This document shows, one piece after another, positions 9,143 to 21,845 of a stretch of 64,000 nucleotides of DNA. Numbering within the stretch: the first letter of the stretch is position 1; the number at the start of each line of letters is the position of its first letter. The DNA is taken from positions 31,280,956 through 31,344,955 of the forward strand of contig CM049318.1 in NCBI GenBank assembly GCA_026874595.1, in the 5' to 3' direction. The position numbers and the translations under genes were made by a program. The notes under the pieces are model-generated. The model was not told the DNA's origin, searched no databases, and was given only the letters and a program-made list of their open reading frames with translations. The stretch is from Sipunculus nudus (lineage: Eukaryota; Annelida; Sipuncula; Golfingiida; Sipunculidae).

Positions 9143-11754
9143 ATGGGCGAACGGCTAGGGGCTTCGGCGATGTGGATTGAAAAAAACAGACTGGATAGCT
9201 ACCGTCAATGGCCGAAAAGGGACTTGATCGAGCCGAGGCTGATGTCGGCGGCGGGTTTATACTTTGTCGGACCACGTGATAAAGTAAAATGTGCCTTCTG
9301 TCAAGGTGCTATGATGGGTTGGGAGACAGGGGATGATCCAGACGAGGAACATTTCCGGTATTACGGAGACCGGTGTGCGTTTGTTCGCGGGGAACCAACG
9401 AATAACGTACCACTTCCTGACGACAATAGCCCGATCCTTGCAAACAAAACTGGAGGAACGTCTTTCTACAAGGATATCCTGAAGGAACGGTTGGGCATAG
9501 TTACAAAGAGACCTCGAAGGCCAAGACTGGCTACAGAGCAAAACAGACTAGCGACGTTCCGTGAATGGCCAGTGGGTAAAGAACAGACTCCCGAATCACT
9601 GGCCGAAGCCGGGTTTTACTACACAGGTAATACATGCTCGCTACATTTGTAGTTAGAAAACGACACCATTTCTTTCACCTAAATAAACGTGTTTGATTGT
9701 TTTAGTTCGTTCTTGTAAGTCCGACCAACGGAGTATATCATCTCGTATAAAATGTAATATGTCTGTAGATATCGCATCAGTCATTGGAAACGGTTCTATC
9801 CTGCATTTGCAGGCTGTGAGACGATAACTGTATATTGTTTGGCACATGACCAAGAAACAATTTCAGATGAATAATTATGAGACGCATATTGATTCTTTTT
9901 TTTTTTGCAACAGAAAATAATACTTCGGTCACTGATTACAGTGGTATGTATTAATTAATGTGATACGCATTTATGTTCATAACAGATGATACGTATTTTG
10001 TGTTGCAGGTGAACATGATTGTTGCCGGTGTTTTTACTGTGATGGAGGGCTTCGTGCCTGGGAACCGGGAGATGAACCATGGGCTGAGCATGCACGTTGG
10101 TTCCCAAAATGTGGTTTTGTTATGCAGTCCAAGGGACCTGAATTCATTCACGAGGCAAACAGAAATGCAACTATGGTTAAAAGCGAGACATTGGTGATTT
10201 TTCTTTACTCATCACACACATTTTACATGATCACACAGAAAAAGCATCGGACACGCATTATCCTTTAACGACAGTCAATACAATATATTCAGTATTGCGT
10301 TTTGTTTAAGCATACATTACTATCATGTCTGGATATGAACATACGAAATCACTTTGTATCACTATATAAGGAAATATTCGTGATGACGTGTGTACACAAA
10401 CATATTATGAATCTGTTACAGGGTACCAACGCCAAAGTTAGGACCAAACGTTACTTAGAAAGCAGGAGCGAAACGCCCGAACGATCAGGTATGTGGTTTT
10501 GCTGTTAATGTTGTACTTGAGTTTCTAAGGTCAGAACATATATATAATATATGCCAAATATGTAACATTACGTTATATTTCTGTTCAGGACTTATGTCAT
10601 GTCAGTATATTCACACAATGACTGATATTTTTATGCAAGAGCTGTCCAGTCATGTGATAAAAAACTTATTTTCCGTTTCACTTTCACATACATATCAAAT
10701 GTTTCATATAGTCATTAATACGTCTCGGCTAGACTTTAGGACTCTTTCTGATCAGAGCCATAATACCCAAGCCGTTATACTGTTGAGATACGTTGTTTGG
10801 CAAGTGAGATCGGAGCCATTGATATTCTGTGTTGATATCATGCATATTCATACTGGTAATAATTTGTGAGGTGTAGCTTCATTGTCCACATTATAAATAT
10901 TCTCAGAAACGTATTGATATTTAACACGTCGTTCGGACTCATTCACATATATTATCATATATTGTGTGCTGTTTCAAATGGCCGACATCAGAGTACGACC
11001 CCCGACACCTGGCGGCACAAATGAGCACGGACAGAGTCCAGTTAGTCCTCAACACGGGTATTCCCCGTGACAGAGTGGCGTCCGTCATAGAAAACAAGCT
11101 ACGTACGACAGGGCAGGCGTTTGAATCCGCTGAATGTTTACTAGCTGCTGTGATGGATTCATATGAAACATCCGCTGCCAGCACTCCAGCCGCACGTGAA
11201 GCGGAAGAGAAACCACTCGTTGGCGAAATGCAGCAGTCAAACGGGAGTGACGGTGACGGGAACGGTCCGCAAACAGCTGGACCTACAAACAAAAAAAGTA
11301 ATCATTTGGTCAATTCAACGATACAGTCATTTCATTACACACACACACACACACACAATGGCAATTACGTCCTCATTTGAATGACAGTGAACAAAGCATT
11401 GTATTTGCTGTAGTATGTATACGTAACAAATATAGATCGGTGTCCGTAATAAAACGTTGTAGATTACAGTCGTATGCTGATTTCTATGATTACATAACGG
11501 TTATTTAAGGTATACATCGCTTTGCATGACAATCAGTTCGTGTGTTGTTAATTTCAGATGTGGACGCCCTGATACAAGAAAAGCAGTTGTTACAAGACAA
11601 GACTATGTGTGTAATCTGTTTGGACCAAATTCGTCAAATCATTTTCTTGCCATGCGGACATATTGTATCATGTATGGGTTGTGCATCAGACATTAGGAAT
11701 TGCCCGATATGCCGGAAACTTATCCGAGGCACAATAAAATTTTTCTTATCCTGA
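9143..11754 (+). CDS. Five-exon inhibitor of apoptosis, BIR-BIR-UBA-RING
   Basis: Exons 9143-9626, 10009-10193, 10422-10488, 10992-11297 and 11558-11754 have GT-AG borders and compatible phases throughout, giving 412 residues. BIR1 is in exon 1 (CAFC near residue 50). BIR2 is split between exons 1 and 2, with canonical Cys-x2-Cys, His-x6-Cys spacing. Exon 4 holds a UBA domain (about residues 253-300, with [15 protein letters not shown]). The last exon holds a C3HC4 RING (CVICL, CGH, CxxC, CPIC). Cellular IAPs bind caspases through BIR, ubiquitin through UBA, and ligate ubiquitin through RING. Oddity: BIR1 has seven rather than six residues between its zinc-binding His and the last Cys. The intact introns point to a host gene or a DNA-level capture. 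Confidence 0.88.
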
Positions 11755-12002
11755 ACGTGTGTCTTTTTACAAGCAGATGATCGAAATTCCCAGACATCTG
11801 TTCGCGAATAGTCAGCGCGTTATTGTCCGAAGGCGTCCGTGGTACTAATAACCAAAGAGTATGCGATGATGGGATGGTTTCGGTTTAGTATACGACAGTG
11901 CGGACAGTATGACACATTTAAATGACGGAGCGCCTGAAAAAATGTTGATACAAGTCCGCTGTACCAGCCATAACTCGTTCGAGTTAATGTTGGCCTGCAA
12001 CA

Positions 12003-12009
12003 TATAAAG
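12003..12009 (+). promoter_or_regulatory. TATA box of the 205-aa Cys-rich protein gene
   Basis: TATAAAG, 66 bases before the ATG at 12075. The 300-base interval from the IAP stop contains no other feature I can support. Confidence 0.6.
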
Positions 12010-12074
12010 GTCTGTGCACATAGCACTATCCTGTAGTACGTGTCTGGTATACGACCGAATCTGGGTGTGATATC

Positions 12075-12692
12075 ATGGAACGAAAACAACCAGGTACTTT
12101 GTTCGACATATGCACGCGGTGGTTAACGTCGCGGTATATACCGCATACATTCTTCTGGCTGCTACCTACTGAACTGTACCAACGTTTGATCGAGATGTAT
12201 AAAAACAACGGCGATTGTCAACAGTGTACAACCCTGCTTACGGCGTCTCGAATCAGCTGTTGCGCCTTTAAACACTGTGTGATCGACTCCTACGACAGCG
12301 ACCCGATATTGCGTTGTAAACTGTGTGGTGTCATCACATCGAAATATATGGAGCACGCAGCGCTCCATAAGGGACCTGGTCATACACCATGCGCCGTGAA
12401 GATATTATTCGAGTGGCCCGGTATGATCGGTTTTGTCATACATTCTACTGTCGTGATATCGAAATATTGGCCAGCAGAGCATGTCGATCCCGGGGATGTT
12501 GTGGGAAACCTCTTAGCAAACGGCGAGTCACTAACAACTGAGCCCGTCAAATATTTCATGTTTATTGGGAACTGTACGTGCTTTGGATGTTACTGGGATT
12601 CCGAAAAGATCTTACGGTTCAGGCCGGACCATCTGCTGAGATTCCATAAACAGATTATGAATCACGTTTGCGTGCAACGACAACGGGTGTAG
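12075..12692 (+). CDS. Cys-rich zinc-binding-like protein, paralogue of the 41.3 kb gene
   Basis: A 205-aa protein of no family I recognise. A central zinc-ribbon-like region has CQQC, further cysteines, then 'ILRCKLCGVIT' and an H..LH pair, followed by an 'EWPGMI' segment and an aromatic-rich stretch ending in SKYW. The leftward protein at 41251-41904 has the same order: 'VLRCTKCKVIT', H..FH, 'EWPDMI' and SRYW. The two are therefore diverged paralogues on opposite strands 29 kb apart. The conserved Cys/His set suggests a structural zinc site; the role is unknown. Confidence 0.7.
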   Translation: MERKQPGTLFDICTRWLTSRYIPHTFFWLLPTELYQRLIEMYKNNGDCQQCTTLLTASRISCCAFKHCVIDSYDSDPILRCKLCGVITSKYMEHAALHKGPGHTPCAVKILFEWPGMIGFVIHSTVVISKYWPAEHVDPGDVVGNLLANGESLTTEPVKYFMFIGNCTCFGCYWDSEKILRFRPDHLLRFHKQIMNHVCVQRQRV

Positions 12693-13435
12693 AAAGAATA
12701 GCGAGCAGTATGACGTCCTGTATTAAATCACATGACCCAGTTGTGTCATTAGACGGACGCTAGATGATACGTGTTACATTGTCATCATACCACAATATTT
12801 TACATAATTATGATACAAAATGTACACATGTCATGTACTGGGTGAAAGCACGTGTTTCAGGCCGACCTAAAGGCGGAGGCATTGTCACAGTCTGCATGTA
12901 ATGACAACATTTTGGAGTTACCAGAAGGACGTTAGATAAACACCTGCGAAGTGACGATACAAAGATCAGGTGAAGAACAAGACATTGCGCATTTACAGAA
13001 TCAATTTAATATTACACGGAAAGTAACATAATATAATATAAAAACTTATAGACACACTAATTCAAGTGTGTAACCAGAGATCTGTTGATACGGATTGACG
13101 CTCGGACCAATCGTATTCAAATATATGGTGTTCATATTGCCGTAATATGTCAAGACATACACTGTTATTATGATACACACATGCTCGTACGTGCAGCATG
13201 AATTCAGCGATGATATTTGTAACATATATCAGTAAAAAAACGCTTTGCAAATATCATATTTTACAAATAAAATAAAGATCAAACATATGACCTTGTGTGT
13301 TTCTCATGTCATAGTTTTGTTATGCAAAGCGATGCCTGTGTAGAATGAATACCTGTATTATGAGTTAACTGTGCGTATAAATCTGTCTATGCAATAAATG
13401 TGTAACACAGGAAAAGGATTAACTCACCCTATATT
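12693..13435. other. Intergenic stretch without a supported gene
   Basis: AT-rich sequence with stop codons in all frames. It contains scattered AATAAA-like signals near 13268, which could serve the upstream gene or lie in its 3' region. Nothing else is supported. Confidence 0.4.
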
Positions 13436-13684
13436 TCACAATTTCTTCCGTCGACATTTCGGGCAACGGATCAACCTGCATATATATTTCAGACGGGTCA
13501 GATTGTTTGCTTCCTCCAGTCCGTACGGGAGAAAATGTGTCACGACACAGTGCAAACACACCACGTGCTTACAGTATAGCTGATATTTCTTGTACCCGCC
13601 AGGGCAAATATTCGAAAAAACACATTTATGTTGAGGCATTTTGTCCATACGAATATCCTCATAAACTATACAAAATATCCTCAT
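13436..13684 (-). CDS. Small RING-like protein
   Basis: An 82-aa leftward reading frame from ATG 13684. It has two cysteines about five residues apart, then CKHVVCLHC and a terminal 'RCPKCRRKKL'. This is the Cys-x-His-x2-Cys-x2-Cys ... Cys-Pro-x-Cys arrangement of a RING-type finger, with a basic tail. The first zinc pair is irregular. It could be a complete small protein or the last exon of a spliced gene; no clear promoter is visible. It may belong to the window's RING set. Confidence 0.45.
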   Translation of the reverse strand: MRIFCIVYEDIRMDKMPQHKCVFSNICPGGYKKYQLYCKHVVCLHCVVTHFLPYGLEEANNLTRLKYICRLIRCPKCRRKKL

Positions 13685-14399
13685 GTAAATCCATCAGTAT
13701 ACCGTTTATTTCACTTGTTGGAACAGGTATGTTGGACGTGGTTTTCCATGCTATCTGTGTACCGAACGTGTGGGTTCGATGGGGACAACACACAGCAGAG
13801 TTCGAACGCTCTATCATTGAGTAATCATATGGGGATGGGGAGGGGGGGGGGGGTGTTCGAATATCTGTGACGAGTAATGCAATCAAAATGGACCGTGATG
13901 TATGACTTCTGTTATATTTGTATTGATAGCAATGTTTTAGCTTTTTGCAACAGTAAGTATATGTGTATGATCAACAATAAATACATTAAATCAGTACTCG
14001 TGTTTGCACAGACAGCGATGTATAACATATCTGGGAAACGCTGCGCGATTCATTGTTTCATGATATTCCCTTACAAAAACATACAGTCATCACATGACAC
14101 GAGTCACAATAAAGTCAGATCGTGTGTTCAGATATCGTACATGCATTTTCCGATTCGATACAACACGTCACATTCATGATGTAGGTGATGTGTGATCATT
14201 AAACAACTATCTTCAGTGTTCATCATATTGTCAGTATATGGAAAAGGTATTATAAACTAATAAACGTGGCCAATGATACATTTAAGGGGGTAATCTGGTT
14301 TATACACGAAGACACCTAGTTGTTTATAACACAGCGTCATCTGGACCACTGTATTTGAAAACAGTCACCGAACCCTGTATTCCTCTGGTCACATCCGGA

Positions 14400-14960
14400 G
14401 TTCCTGCAGACTTCGTGTGCATTATTTCACAGGGGGTGTCTTGGTGCAAAACTATGTATCCGTCTTGGTCTCATACACCAAGGCGTATTTGCGCATTTCG
14501 TGTGATCTCAGTCACTTCTGATATCATATGATATGGTTTGCTAATATGCCTTGTTTATGGTATACCACAATTCATCTGTAAACAGCTATAGGCGTGCTTA
14601 CATTTATTTTCCAATGATCTCCCTGCGTGAAGAAAACAGCTATCTCAGTGAAATATTTCTTGCGGATTAATGACCCGTTTCCCTCTGCCTTCAGAACTGG
14701 GTGACGTGTGCATTATTTAAGGTGGGGAACAATGGTGCAAAACAGTGTGTCTGTCTTTATCTTATAAACATACGTGGGTTTGTGCAATTGCCGTAACCTC
14801 AGTCGAATGGGATATCGTTTGAGTGGTATGTAAACATTATTTTGATTTATATCACACAACTACTGATCTGCAGACTCCAATATGTGCTCACATATTTCTC
14901 TCCAATGATCTCCCGTCCTGAAGAAAACCCAACATGATCAGTATGAATGTTACTGCTCAT
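14400..14960. repeat. Degenerate direct repeat of about 300 bases
   Basis: Two blocks share landmarks in order: a GGTGCAAAAC string (about 14443 and 14732), a GTCTTGGTCTCAT/GTCTTTATCTTAT line, an AACCTCAGTC-like line, and CCAATGATCTCCC followed by GAAGAAAAC (about 14612 and 14908). The arrangement indicates an old tandem duplication of a non-coding element. Confidence 0.6.
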
Positions 14961-15617
14961 TTCACCCGTGGTCAGATTAAATTTGTCGTCTGATGTAAGC
15001 AGCTGTGTGTTTCCTGCCACGTCAAGACGATGAGAATAACATAATGGCAGGCTGTACGTCTATAAGTGCGAGTTGTCTGAGTGTGCTCTCCACATTACGA
15101 TTTGAATTTGGTACAGACAACACGTCGTCAAATATCAGTACACTTTTGGAACTGGCTGGCTGGATGAACTTTCAGTTAAGAGCTTGTGCCATAAATGGTA
15201 TGGTGAGTTGAACGCATTAACTGAACAGTCGAATCTAAATGTGCTGCAAACTGTGATTTGAGACGTTATTGTTTGAATTCTGGTATCATCTGATAATACA
15301 ACGAACATTTAACCGGTGTCTGTTTCTGTGATAACAGTAGAGTGCCAGATGTGAAATAGACTATAAAGACTGCCCTTTCAGGATTTGTTGCATATATACG
15401 GCGCCTTCCTGTAAGATTGTTTACTGACAATAGACCCGGTAGATATCTGTTTTGTTGTGAAACAGTGTAGAACCAGACAGGTACAATTATATGGAATATG
15501 TAATATGCCACTGTTCAGCGGACTGTTCATAATTATACAACAAACCAGAAGATATTCATTTGGTGAAAATCTTTACATAAAACAGATGTTATGTGCCACG
15601 TAAAGAATCTGTTACAT

Positions 15618-15725
15618 GACTACCATATCGCTCGGACACGGTGATGATAACCACATCGCTCGGACACGGCCATGATAACCATATCGCTCGGACACGGTCA
15701 TGATGACCATATCGCTCTGATACAT
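15618..15725. repeat. Tandem repeat, about 30-base unit, four copies
   Basis: Repeats of a unit containing ATATCGCTCGGACACGG followed by TGATGA/TGATAACC. The units differ by a few bases. No gene context. Confidence 0.8.
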
Positions 15726-17246
15726 GATGGCCTAAGGACACTTCGCTGACGGTTTGATGACGTTCGATGATGTGATCTCCAGCTAAAAGATGTGATACAG
15801 ACTTCTTCATCCTAATGCAGAACCATTTATGACTCTCCTGGTGTCTGTATGCAATGTGATAGTGCTACAGCTATACGCTGCATTTTTTGTTATTTGTTCT
15901 AGCATGACGACAGTATTCAAATAAAACACTCATCCATAACACACACATACACACACTCTCACACACATATATAGATATATAATATATATATATATACATA
16001 TGTATATATATGCAAGTATCCATATCACACGCATCCGCTATATCATTGCGATCGATATCAGATCTCTTGTTGTATATCCATATGTTTGTATTATAGCGGA
16101 TATACTTTTTTGTATATACTTTAATGCTCGAAGTATAACATTCTTTCTGTATTATAACATATTTTTGTGTCGACTGTGTATACTTGTCCTTGTTGAATTA
16201 CCTGTTTACAAAAATTGATAAAGTATCGATATCAGTATGTTAGTTTTGTGATATAGGTTAATATTTCTAATTTAATGAAGGAACACAAATGTGTTCAGTA
16301 AAACACTACCGTATATGCACCCTTTCTGTTAATCAGATATTTATATGGTAGAACTATAGTTTTTGGTACAGAGAGTTCCTTATTGGCATATCATGTAAAG
16401 CGTGGCATGTAATCTTATGTTATTTCTTGTAAGCGACCTGTATGTATGGTCGTGATATTCTCATACTTACCGTTTTATTTCGTCATAATCCTAAAACTTG
16501 TTTTTTTTTGCTGATAACTGGTATCTAAGTATTTGTCAGTAATGTTTTAAATATCTGCTGATCTACTGTCACACCTCTTACGATACTTACCTGTAGCTCT
16601 GTCCATTCCCTTGTGCGATGAAACATGCCAGCAGTTCATAGAGACATGCACATTTATATATATATATATATACATATATACAGTGGAACTCCGTCTTGTA
16701 ACCATCCCGCAATTACGTAATTGAACCATTACGACCATTTTCTTGTCCCGACACATAGGAAATAATTGTGTGTTAAGTGTAAAAGTGTAAATAATTGTAC
16801 ATATAGATACAATATATATATATCTACAGATCATATATGTTACGGGCTTTCATCAGGATGCGTTATCGTGATATGACGTACCGTACATCGTTCTCCGACT
16901 TCACGTTATGTTGCCTGTTTGACATTCCTTCCTCTTACCTCTTGTTGGGTTTTCTCTTGTTAAATTCCTCTTCCATCCACTCTTGTTTCTTCATATCCTT
17001 TCATAGGGTCAATGATATCCATATACATTTTTTACACGTATAGATGGATTGTTCCTTGTGTGACGCCTTACCTGTAGATTCCCAAGGCATTTACTTACAG
17101 GTCATCTTTAGCCAGTTTCTCCACATGTTCCTCTTGTCGATTTGATCTTACTATTGCAAACATACCTCCTAGGCATTTGTATATTACACACACACACACA
17201 TATTTATATATATCTATATATATACACACACACACATGTCATATCT

Positions 17247-17519
17247 CAGTGCTCGCCATTTACGGTTAACCGCTTGCACGGGGACAGTAAAAGTTCCTAA
17301 AATAGTGGTAAGGCAACTAGAAGTCCCCTCCTACTTGCCCGACTGGACCAATCGGTCCAACAGAAAAAACTTTACCTAAGGCATGCAAAAACGTCTTTGT
17401 GTTTTTCGATACAATCATTCATATTTGTAAGGCAAGTAAACATTCATGTAGGGCAAGTAATAGCTAGATGTTACTTACCCGGTCAGGCAAATACTTTCAA
17501 AAGTTAATGTCGAGCCCTG
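17247..17519. mobile_element. MITE-like element with terminal inverted repeats
   Basis: The ends CAGTGCTCGCCATT and (reverse complement) CAGGGCTCGACATT match at 12 of 14 positions and bound a 273-base segment with no ORF. CAG-starting termini of this form are seen in hAT-type elements. No convincing 8-base target duplication is visible (flanks ATATCT-like and AATATATA), so the superfamily is uncertain. Internal copies of a GGCAAGTAA motif add symmetry. Confidence 0.6.
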
Positions 17520-20024
17520 AATATATATATTGTTTTCTTGTGTGAGGGTTAGTGATCCCCACATCTTTATTTGCGACATTGTATAATGTGTATCCCCTGT
17601 TATTGTTCCCGATTTTCCCACCTCTTACAGACGACGTTTCTTACCTACACTTAATGTTATGACAGTTTCTCTTCCTTTTTATTGCGTGGTTCCTTTCGCT
17701 GCATGCTGGTTCTGTGTTAGTGTTCTGATCTGCTTGCACTTCTCGATCTCTTCAATGACGTATATAAACAAAGCGATTGTTGGTACGTTCCCTTTCTCCC
17801 CAGTTCGGTTTCATATTCTTTTTATTTTTTAAGGCAATGTCCCGGACAGTTGGTTTCTTCTGTTTCAGTTATGGTACTTGCAATTTGTTGCCTTATTTTA
17901 CTTACCCCACGTAAAACTTTTTCATTGTTAGCGTCCTGCATGTTGGGTCGTGATATCGTTCGTATGATTTACCGGGTCGTGTGTACTGATTTGTTTGATT
18001 ATACTTACAATTTCTCCCATGGTACTGCAGGTTGGACTCTGCGATGACCTTAACTAATCGCAACATTATTTTGCTCAGAGTATTTTTTCAAATGTCATGC
18101 TGTGTATGTTCTTGGTCTCACTCTCAATATAGATTGATTTTAGGGACGAGCCGGTCTTCCTTTTCTGTTTTGCCTTGGATGTTGACGCTATGAGGAATAT
18201 CCCTTCTCAAGATGACGATATGTGAAAAGGTCCCCTTCTCAATATAAACCGACAGTAATTGTCGATTACCGAACGGTTGTCGTAACTGCACGTGTGGTTT
18301 GACTTTTCTTTTCTGTCTTCCCTTATGATCCGCACTTTGATGGTTTTTCTCCTATGTTTGTCACAATGTGTGTCGCAGGATTTCGTAAGTCCTTTTTAAT
18401 CCATCTTCTATTCGACTGAAACGGTGTTCCATATATGCTTCCAATAAATGTCCAGTTCTCAAAGGCTGGTTATTGTATTCTCCATCCCACTTATCGAGAC
18501 TTCATCAAGTACTAGGTTTTCGATGAGAGCTCCTGAAACCAACTAAAAATCGTTTCATGAAGCCAGTTGATCATATTCCGTCGGCACTAGTGTTTTTTGT
18601 CTTCTGCCTCCCGCAACATTGTAATTCATCCTTTACCCTTCTACGTCTTCTTCACTGGATGATTATGTCACATAATCGTCACTGTCCTGTGGCTTATTTC
18701 TTGCTGGTGTTATTTCCTTTCATTTACAAAGGATGCTTTTATCGGTATTGGGAATAGGATAATCGGTTCCGGTATTACAGTCACTCGATACTTTATGTAT
18801 CGATCTCTTTTATATATATACACAAATATAATACGGTGGAAACTCGTTATGTTAAAAACTCGATATTCCGGACAACTCTAGTTAAATTATTACCAAATAC
18901 AACTGTGTATATATGCTTATGTAAAGTATGTATATATAAATATGTTCATGTATATAAATATATATATATCCTGATGTTAATAGAAAATACCAATTGCAAA
19001 GTTCAAACTGCATTTCCTCTCACATTTCACCGCCGCTTAACGAGTTGGTAGAAAGCGTCTCCGTTTTTTTATGATCCTACTTGTCTGGACACACACCTGT
19101 GCCTCTTTGTTTTCTTTCCCATTGTCTCCTTCGCCCAACTTCCCTTGAACTGTGTTTCTTCCTTGTGTTTTCCAGGTTTCCTCCCTGGAAATGTTTGATA
19201 CAAAAAAAACTATTATGTGTTTTGTTTACTCCCTCATGTATGTGAATCGCTAACGATGTTGTTGCTGCTGTTGTTCCTTTCATCTGCTTCTCTCGTAAGC
19301 GATAATATCTGTTCCGTTCTCAGATATCTTGGTATTGTTGGATACGAATATAACGGAACGCATGAGACATTGGCAGTTTTTCTTCTGAGGGCGTGTTGGC
19401 ATAGCTCAGGTCCTCCGGGTCTCTTACAGCCTGTACCTTGTCCATCTCACAGCTACCTTCCATGTTGGTTCACTGTTTATCCTTTGTTGCTTCACTGAAT
19501 CCAACTGTCTGCCAGTCACAGTGATTGCTCTTCCATCCCCTTTCGCGTGTAGGCCTTTTTGCTTCTCCTTCCAAGCCAAATTGTTTAGGGTGTTATAGGT
19601 TCTTCTGTAGTTGTTGTGTTGACCGGCACGCGGTGCAAAATACAGGTGGTATTGGTTCTTCCCATAATGCAGCAATGTTACAGTTCTGACACGCTCTCCT
19701 CCAGTTGTTATAATGTAGTAAAAGAATCTGGTAACGATCGGCATAAGCACCGTGAGAGTGTCCTTCTTAGCACACACTACATAATTCTTTACATTCAACA
19801 TAAAAAAAGTCGATTTATTTCCCAGTTGCATGTTTGTGATACTTTCTGCAAAGACCGTCAGGTATCTTCCACACAGTCATATAAGATAATCTCCATGTTA
19901 GAAGGCCGCTGCATGTTGTTGCAGGTATTAAACATCCATCAGCTAACGAAGGTCGCTGATGCCTGTTTCTCTTGTTCCCAAGCAGTTTGTTTCTTTGTAT
20001 ATATAAATATATATACATATATGA

Positions 20025-20029
<5 letters not shown>

Positions 20030-20057
<28 letters not shown>

Positions 20058-20095
20058 ATATATATTATATATATATATATATATATTATATATAG
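20030..20095. repeat. (TA)n microsatellite
   Basis: An almost pure alternation of T and A with two or three phase slips. Similar shorter (TA)n runs occur near 15970, 16655, 17205, 59645 and 62745. Confidence 0.9.
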
Positions 20096-20942
20096 TGCAT
20101 TCAGTACATCCACATATAATTACCCCGAACCCTAAACACTACATTTACGTATGTAACATGGCGCCATCAGATTTTGTCTTTACCTCGTAGAGTATTACTT
20201 ACCCGATTTTATTTTCAGATCTGTTGGCATGTTGCTATCATATTACTTGTCCTTTTTCATGGGCAATGTGCTGCTTTGAATGCTATCCGTGAACATCATC
20301 CGTCGTCCTATAAAACGGACCTCTTTTGTTTGGTCATATATGTGTCCGACGCACAATCTGTGGGTAGATATGTCGTTGTCTTTTTTGAGCCTTCTGTAAT
20401 GTTCGCCAAATCCTTCCAGCTGATATTTGTTTCTTACCAAATATTTTGTCCTTGCGTGCCCTTTTCCATTTTGCCTTCCGTCATGCTTACCTTGAAAGGT
20501 GTATGTTCGTGGGCTGTCGTTCCGTTATAGTTATGATAATACTTCCAGCCTGTCTCTTGGTCTTACATACCCATTACACGTTTCTCATGGTTCAGGTCAT
20601 GCATAATTTTTTACTTACCAAAGAATTGTTTTCTCAACTTATACTCTTGTTGCCTATCAGTTGTTTATTCCCAATCCCTTTCCTGTGTTTGGAGCAATAT
20701 AATGCTTTGTTTTGTAATCTGGTACTCACCATTTTTTATATTTTTGTTTACAACTCTTTTGTGAACCCTTCCATCCTTTCTATTTGCTAATGTTGCTTAC
20801 CCATACATAGTTTTCCCTGTATGTATATATGATGGGCCCAGTGTCTGCTGTGCCTATGTCCCTTGTTCTCATCAGACTGACACGGTCAAACCTGCGCTTC
20901 GTTTTTTTCTGTCATGTATCTTTTGTGATAACAATAAAACAT

Positions 20943-21110
20943 ATTACTCCCCTGCCGAGACTATAACCTTGCCGTGGTAGGGGAGCTTGTGTACTTCAAT
21001 GACCCTGTGAGCTCTGCTGGCGTAGATTTTATCTATATTGAGGGACACCCATGCCAGAAAGGTCACACGGGTAGAAGTCAGACGAATAATAGTCTCATCC
21101 ATCCCTAACA
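20943..21110 (+). mobile_element. LINE-like 5' fragment
   Basis: The segment with CCTTGCCGTGGTAGGGGAGC, then CAATGACCCTG and a later GCCAGAAAGGTCAC recalls the 5' leader of non-LTR retrotransposons common in animal genomes. This is recognition from memory. No reverse transcriptase frame follows, so at most a truncated relic is present. Confidence 0.4.
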
Positions 21111-21750
21111 AGGATCACACGTGCCACAGATTATTTTGCTTTTATTTCAAATTACGTTCTTTTGTTTGTATGTTTATCATATATGTCTTATCGCTAAACG
21201 GTGAATCCGTTGTTCTGTAAACCCCTTTCCTCTTTAGTTAATACGAGTGGTATGTTTAACATTTTCGTTACTGCCACATATCTATACATTATTATACCTC
21301 GTTCTGTTTTGTTAAGGGACATCACAGTTTCTATATAGAATATGCGATGTGGTAACATGTACCTGCTTATGTTTATGGGTTGACGTTCATGAATGTAAAT
21401 ATATGATTGACAGATATCTGTAGATAGAAAGATGTATATACATATATATAGGTGTTAATGTCTAATGTTTTCAACTTGGATTCCTTATTTCATTTTTTTT
21501 TTTCCATATCAGTTAACGATATATGTGCTGCACATGATGTTGGAAGCTTTTTTCCTCCGTCGACGTTCTCTGCCGGGAATCTGCACAAATGCAAAGCAGT
21601 ACCACTTGTATAAGCACGTACTTGTATCATATGTTTTATTTGTTTGATTGATTTATTCAGACGGCGCATACTGATGTATATGATTCTGACTGACATATGC
21701 TGTGTAGATATGCATGTATAAGCTATATATCTTCCATATCTGGTTTCGTT

Positions 21751-21845
21751 TCATATATACATATATTATATATACCCATATATTTCATATATACATATAT
21801 TATATATGCACATATATTTCATATATACATATATTATATATATAT
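21751..21845. repeat. 34-base AT-rich tandem repeat, three units
   Basis: The units start with TCATATATACATATATTATA at 21751, 21785 and 21819. Each is AT-rich and partly self-complementary. Confidence 0.8.

Noticed and set aside
9680-9686. AATAAA within IAP intron 1 as the true gene end
   Set aside because: The downstream exons complete BIR2, UBA and RING with consistent phases. The signal could at most make a truncated isoform.
15618-15725. CRISPR-like array
   Set aside because: Units are contiguous tandem repeats without unique spacers, in eukaryotic-type DNA.
20030-20095. (TA)n run as a replication origin
   Set aside because: AT microsatellites recur at many places in the gene-poor parts; no associated sites single this one out.
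20174-20790. Rightward frames of 114-118 aa
   Set aside because: Hydrophobic translations of T-rich non-coding DNA; no promoter, splice or family support.
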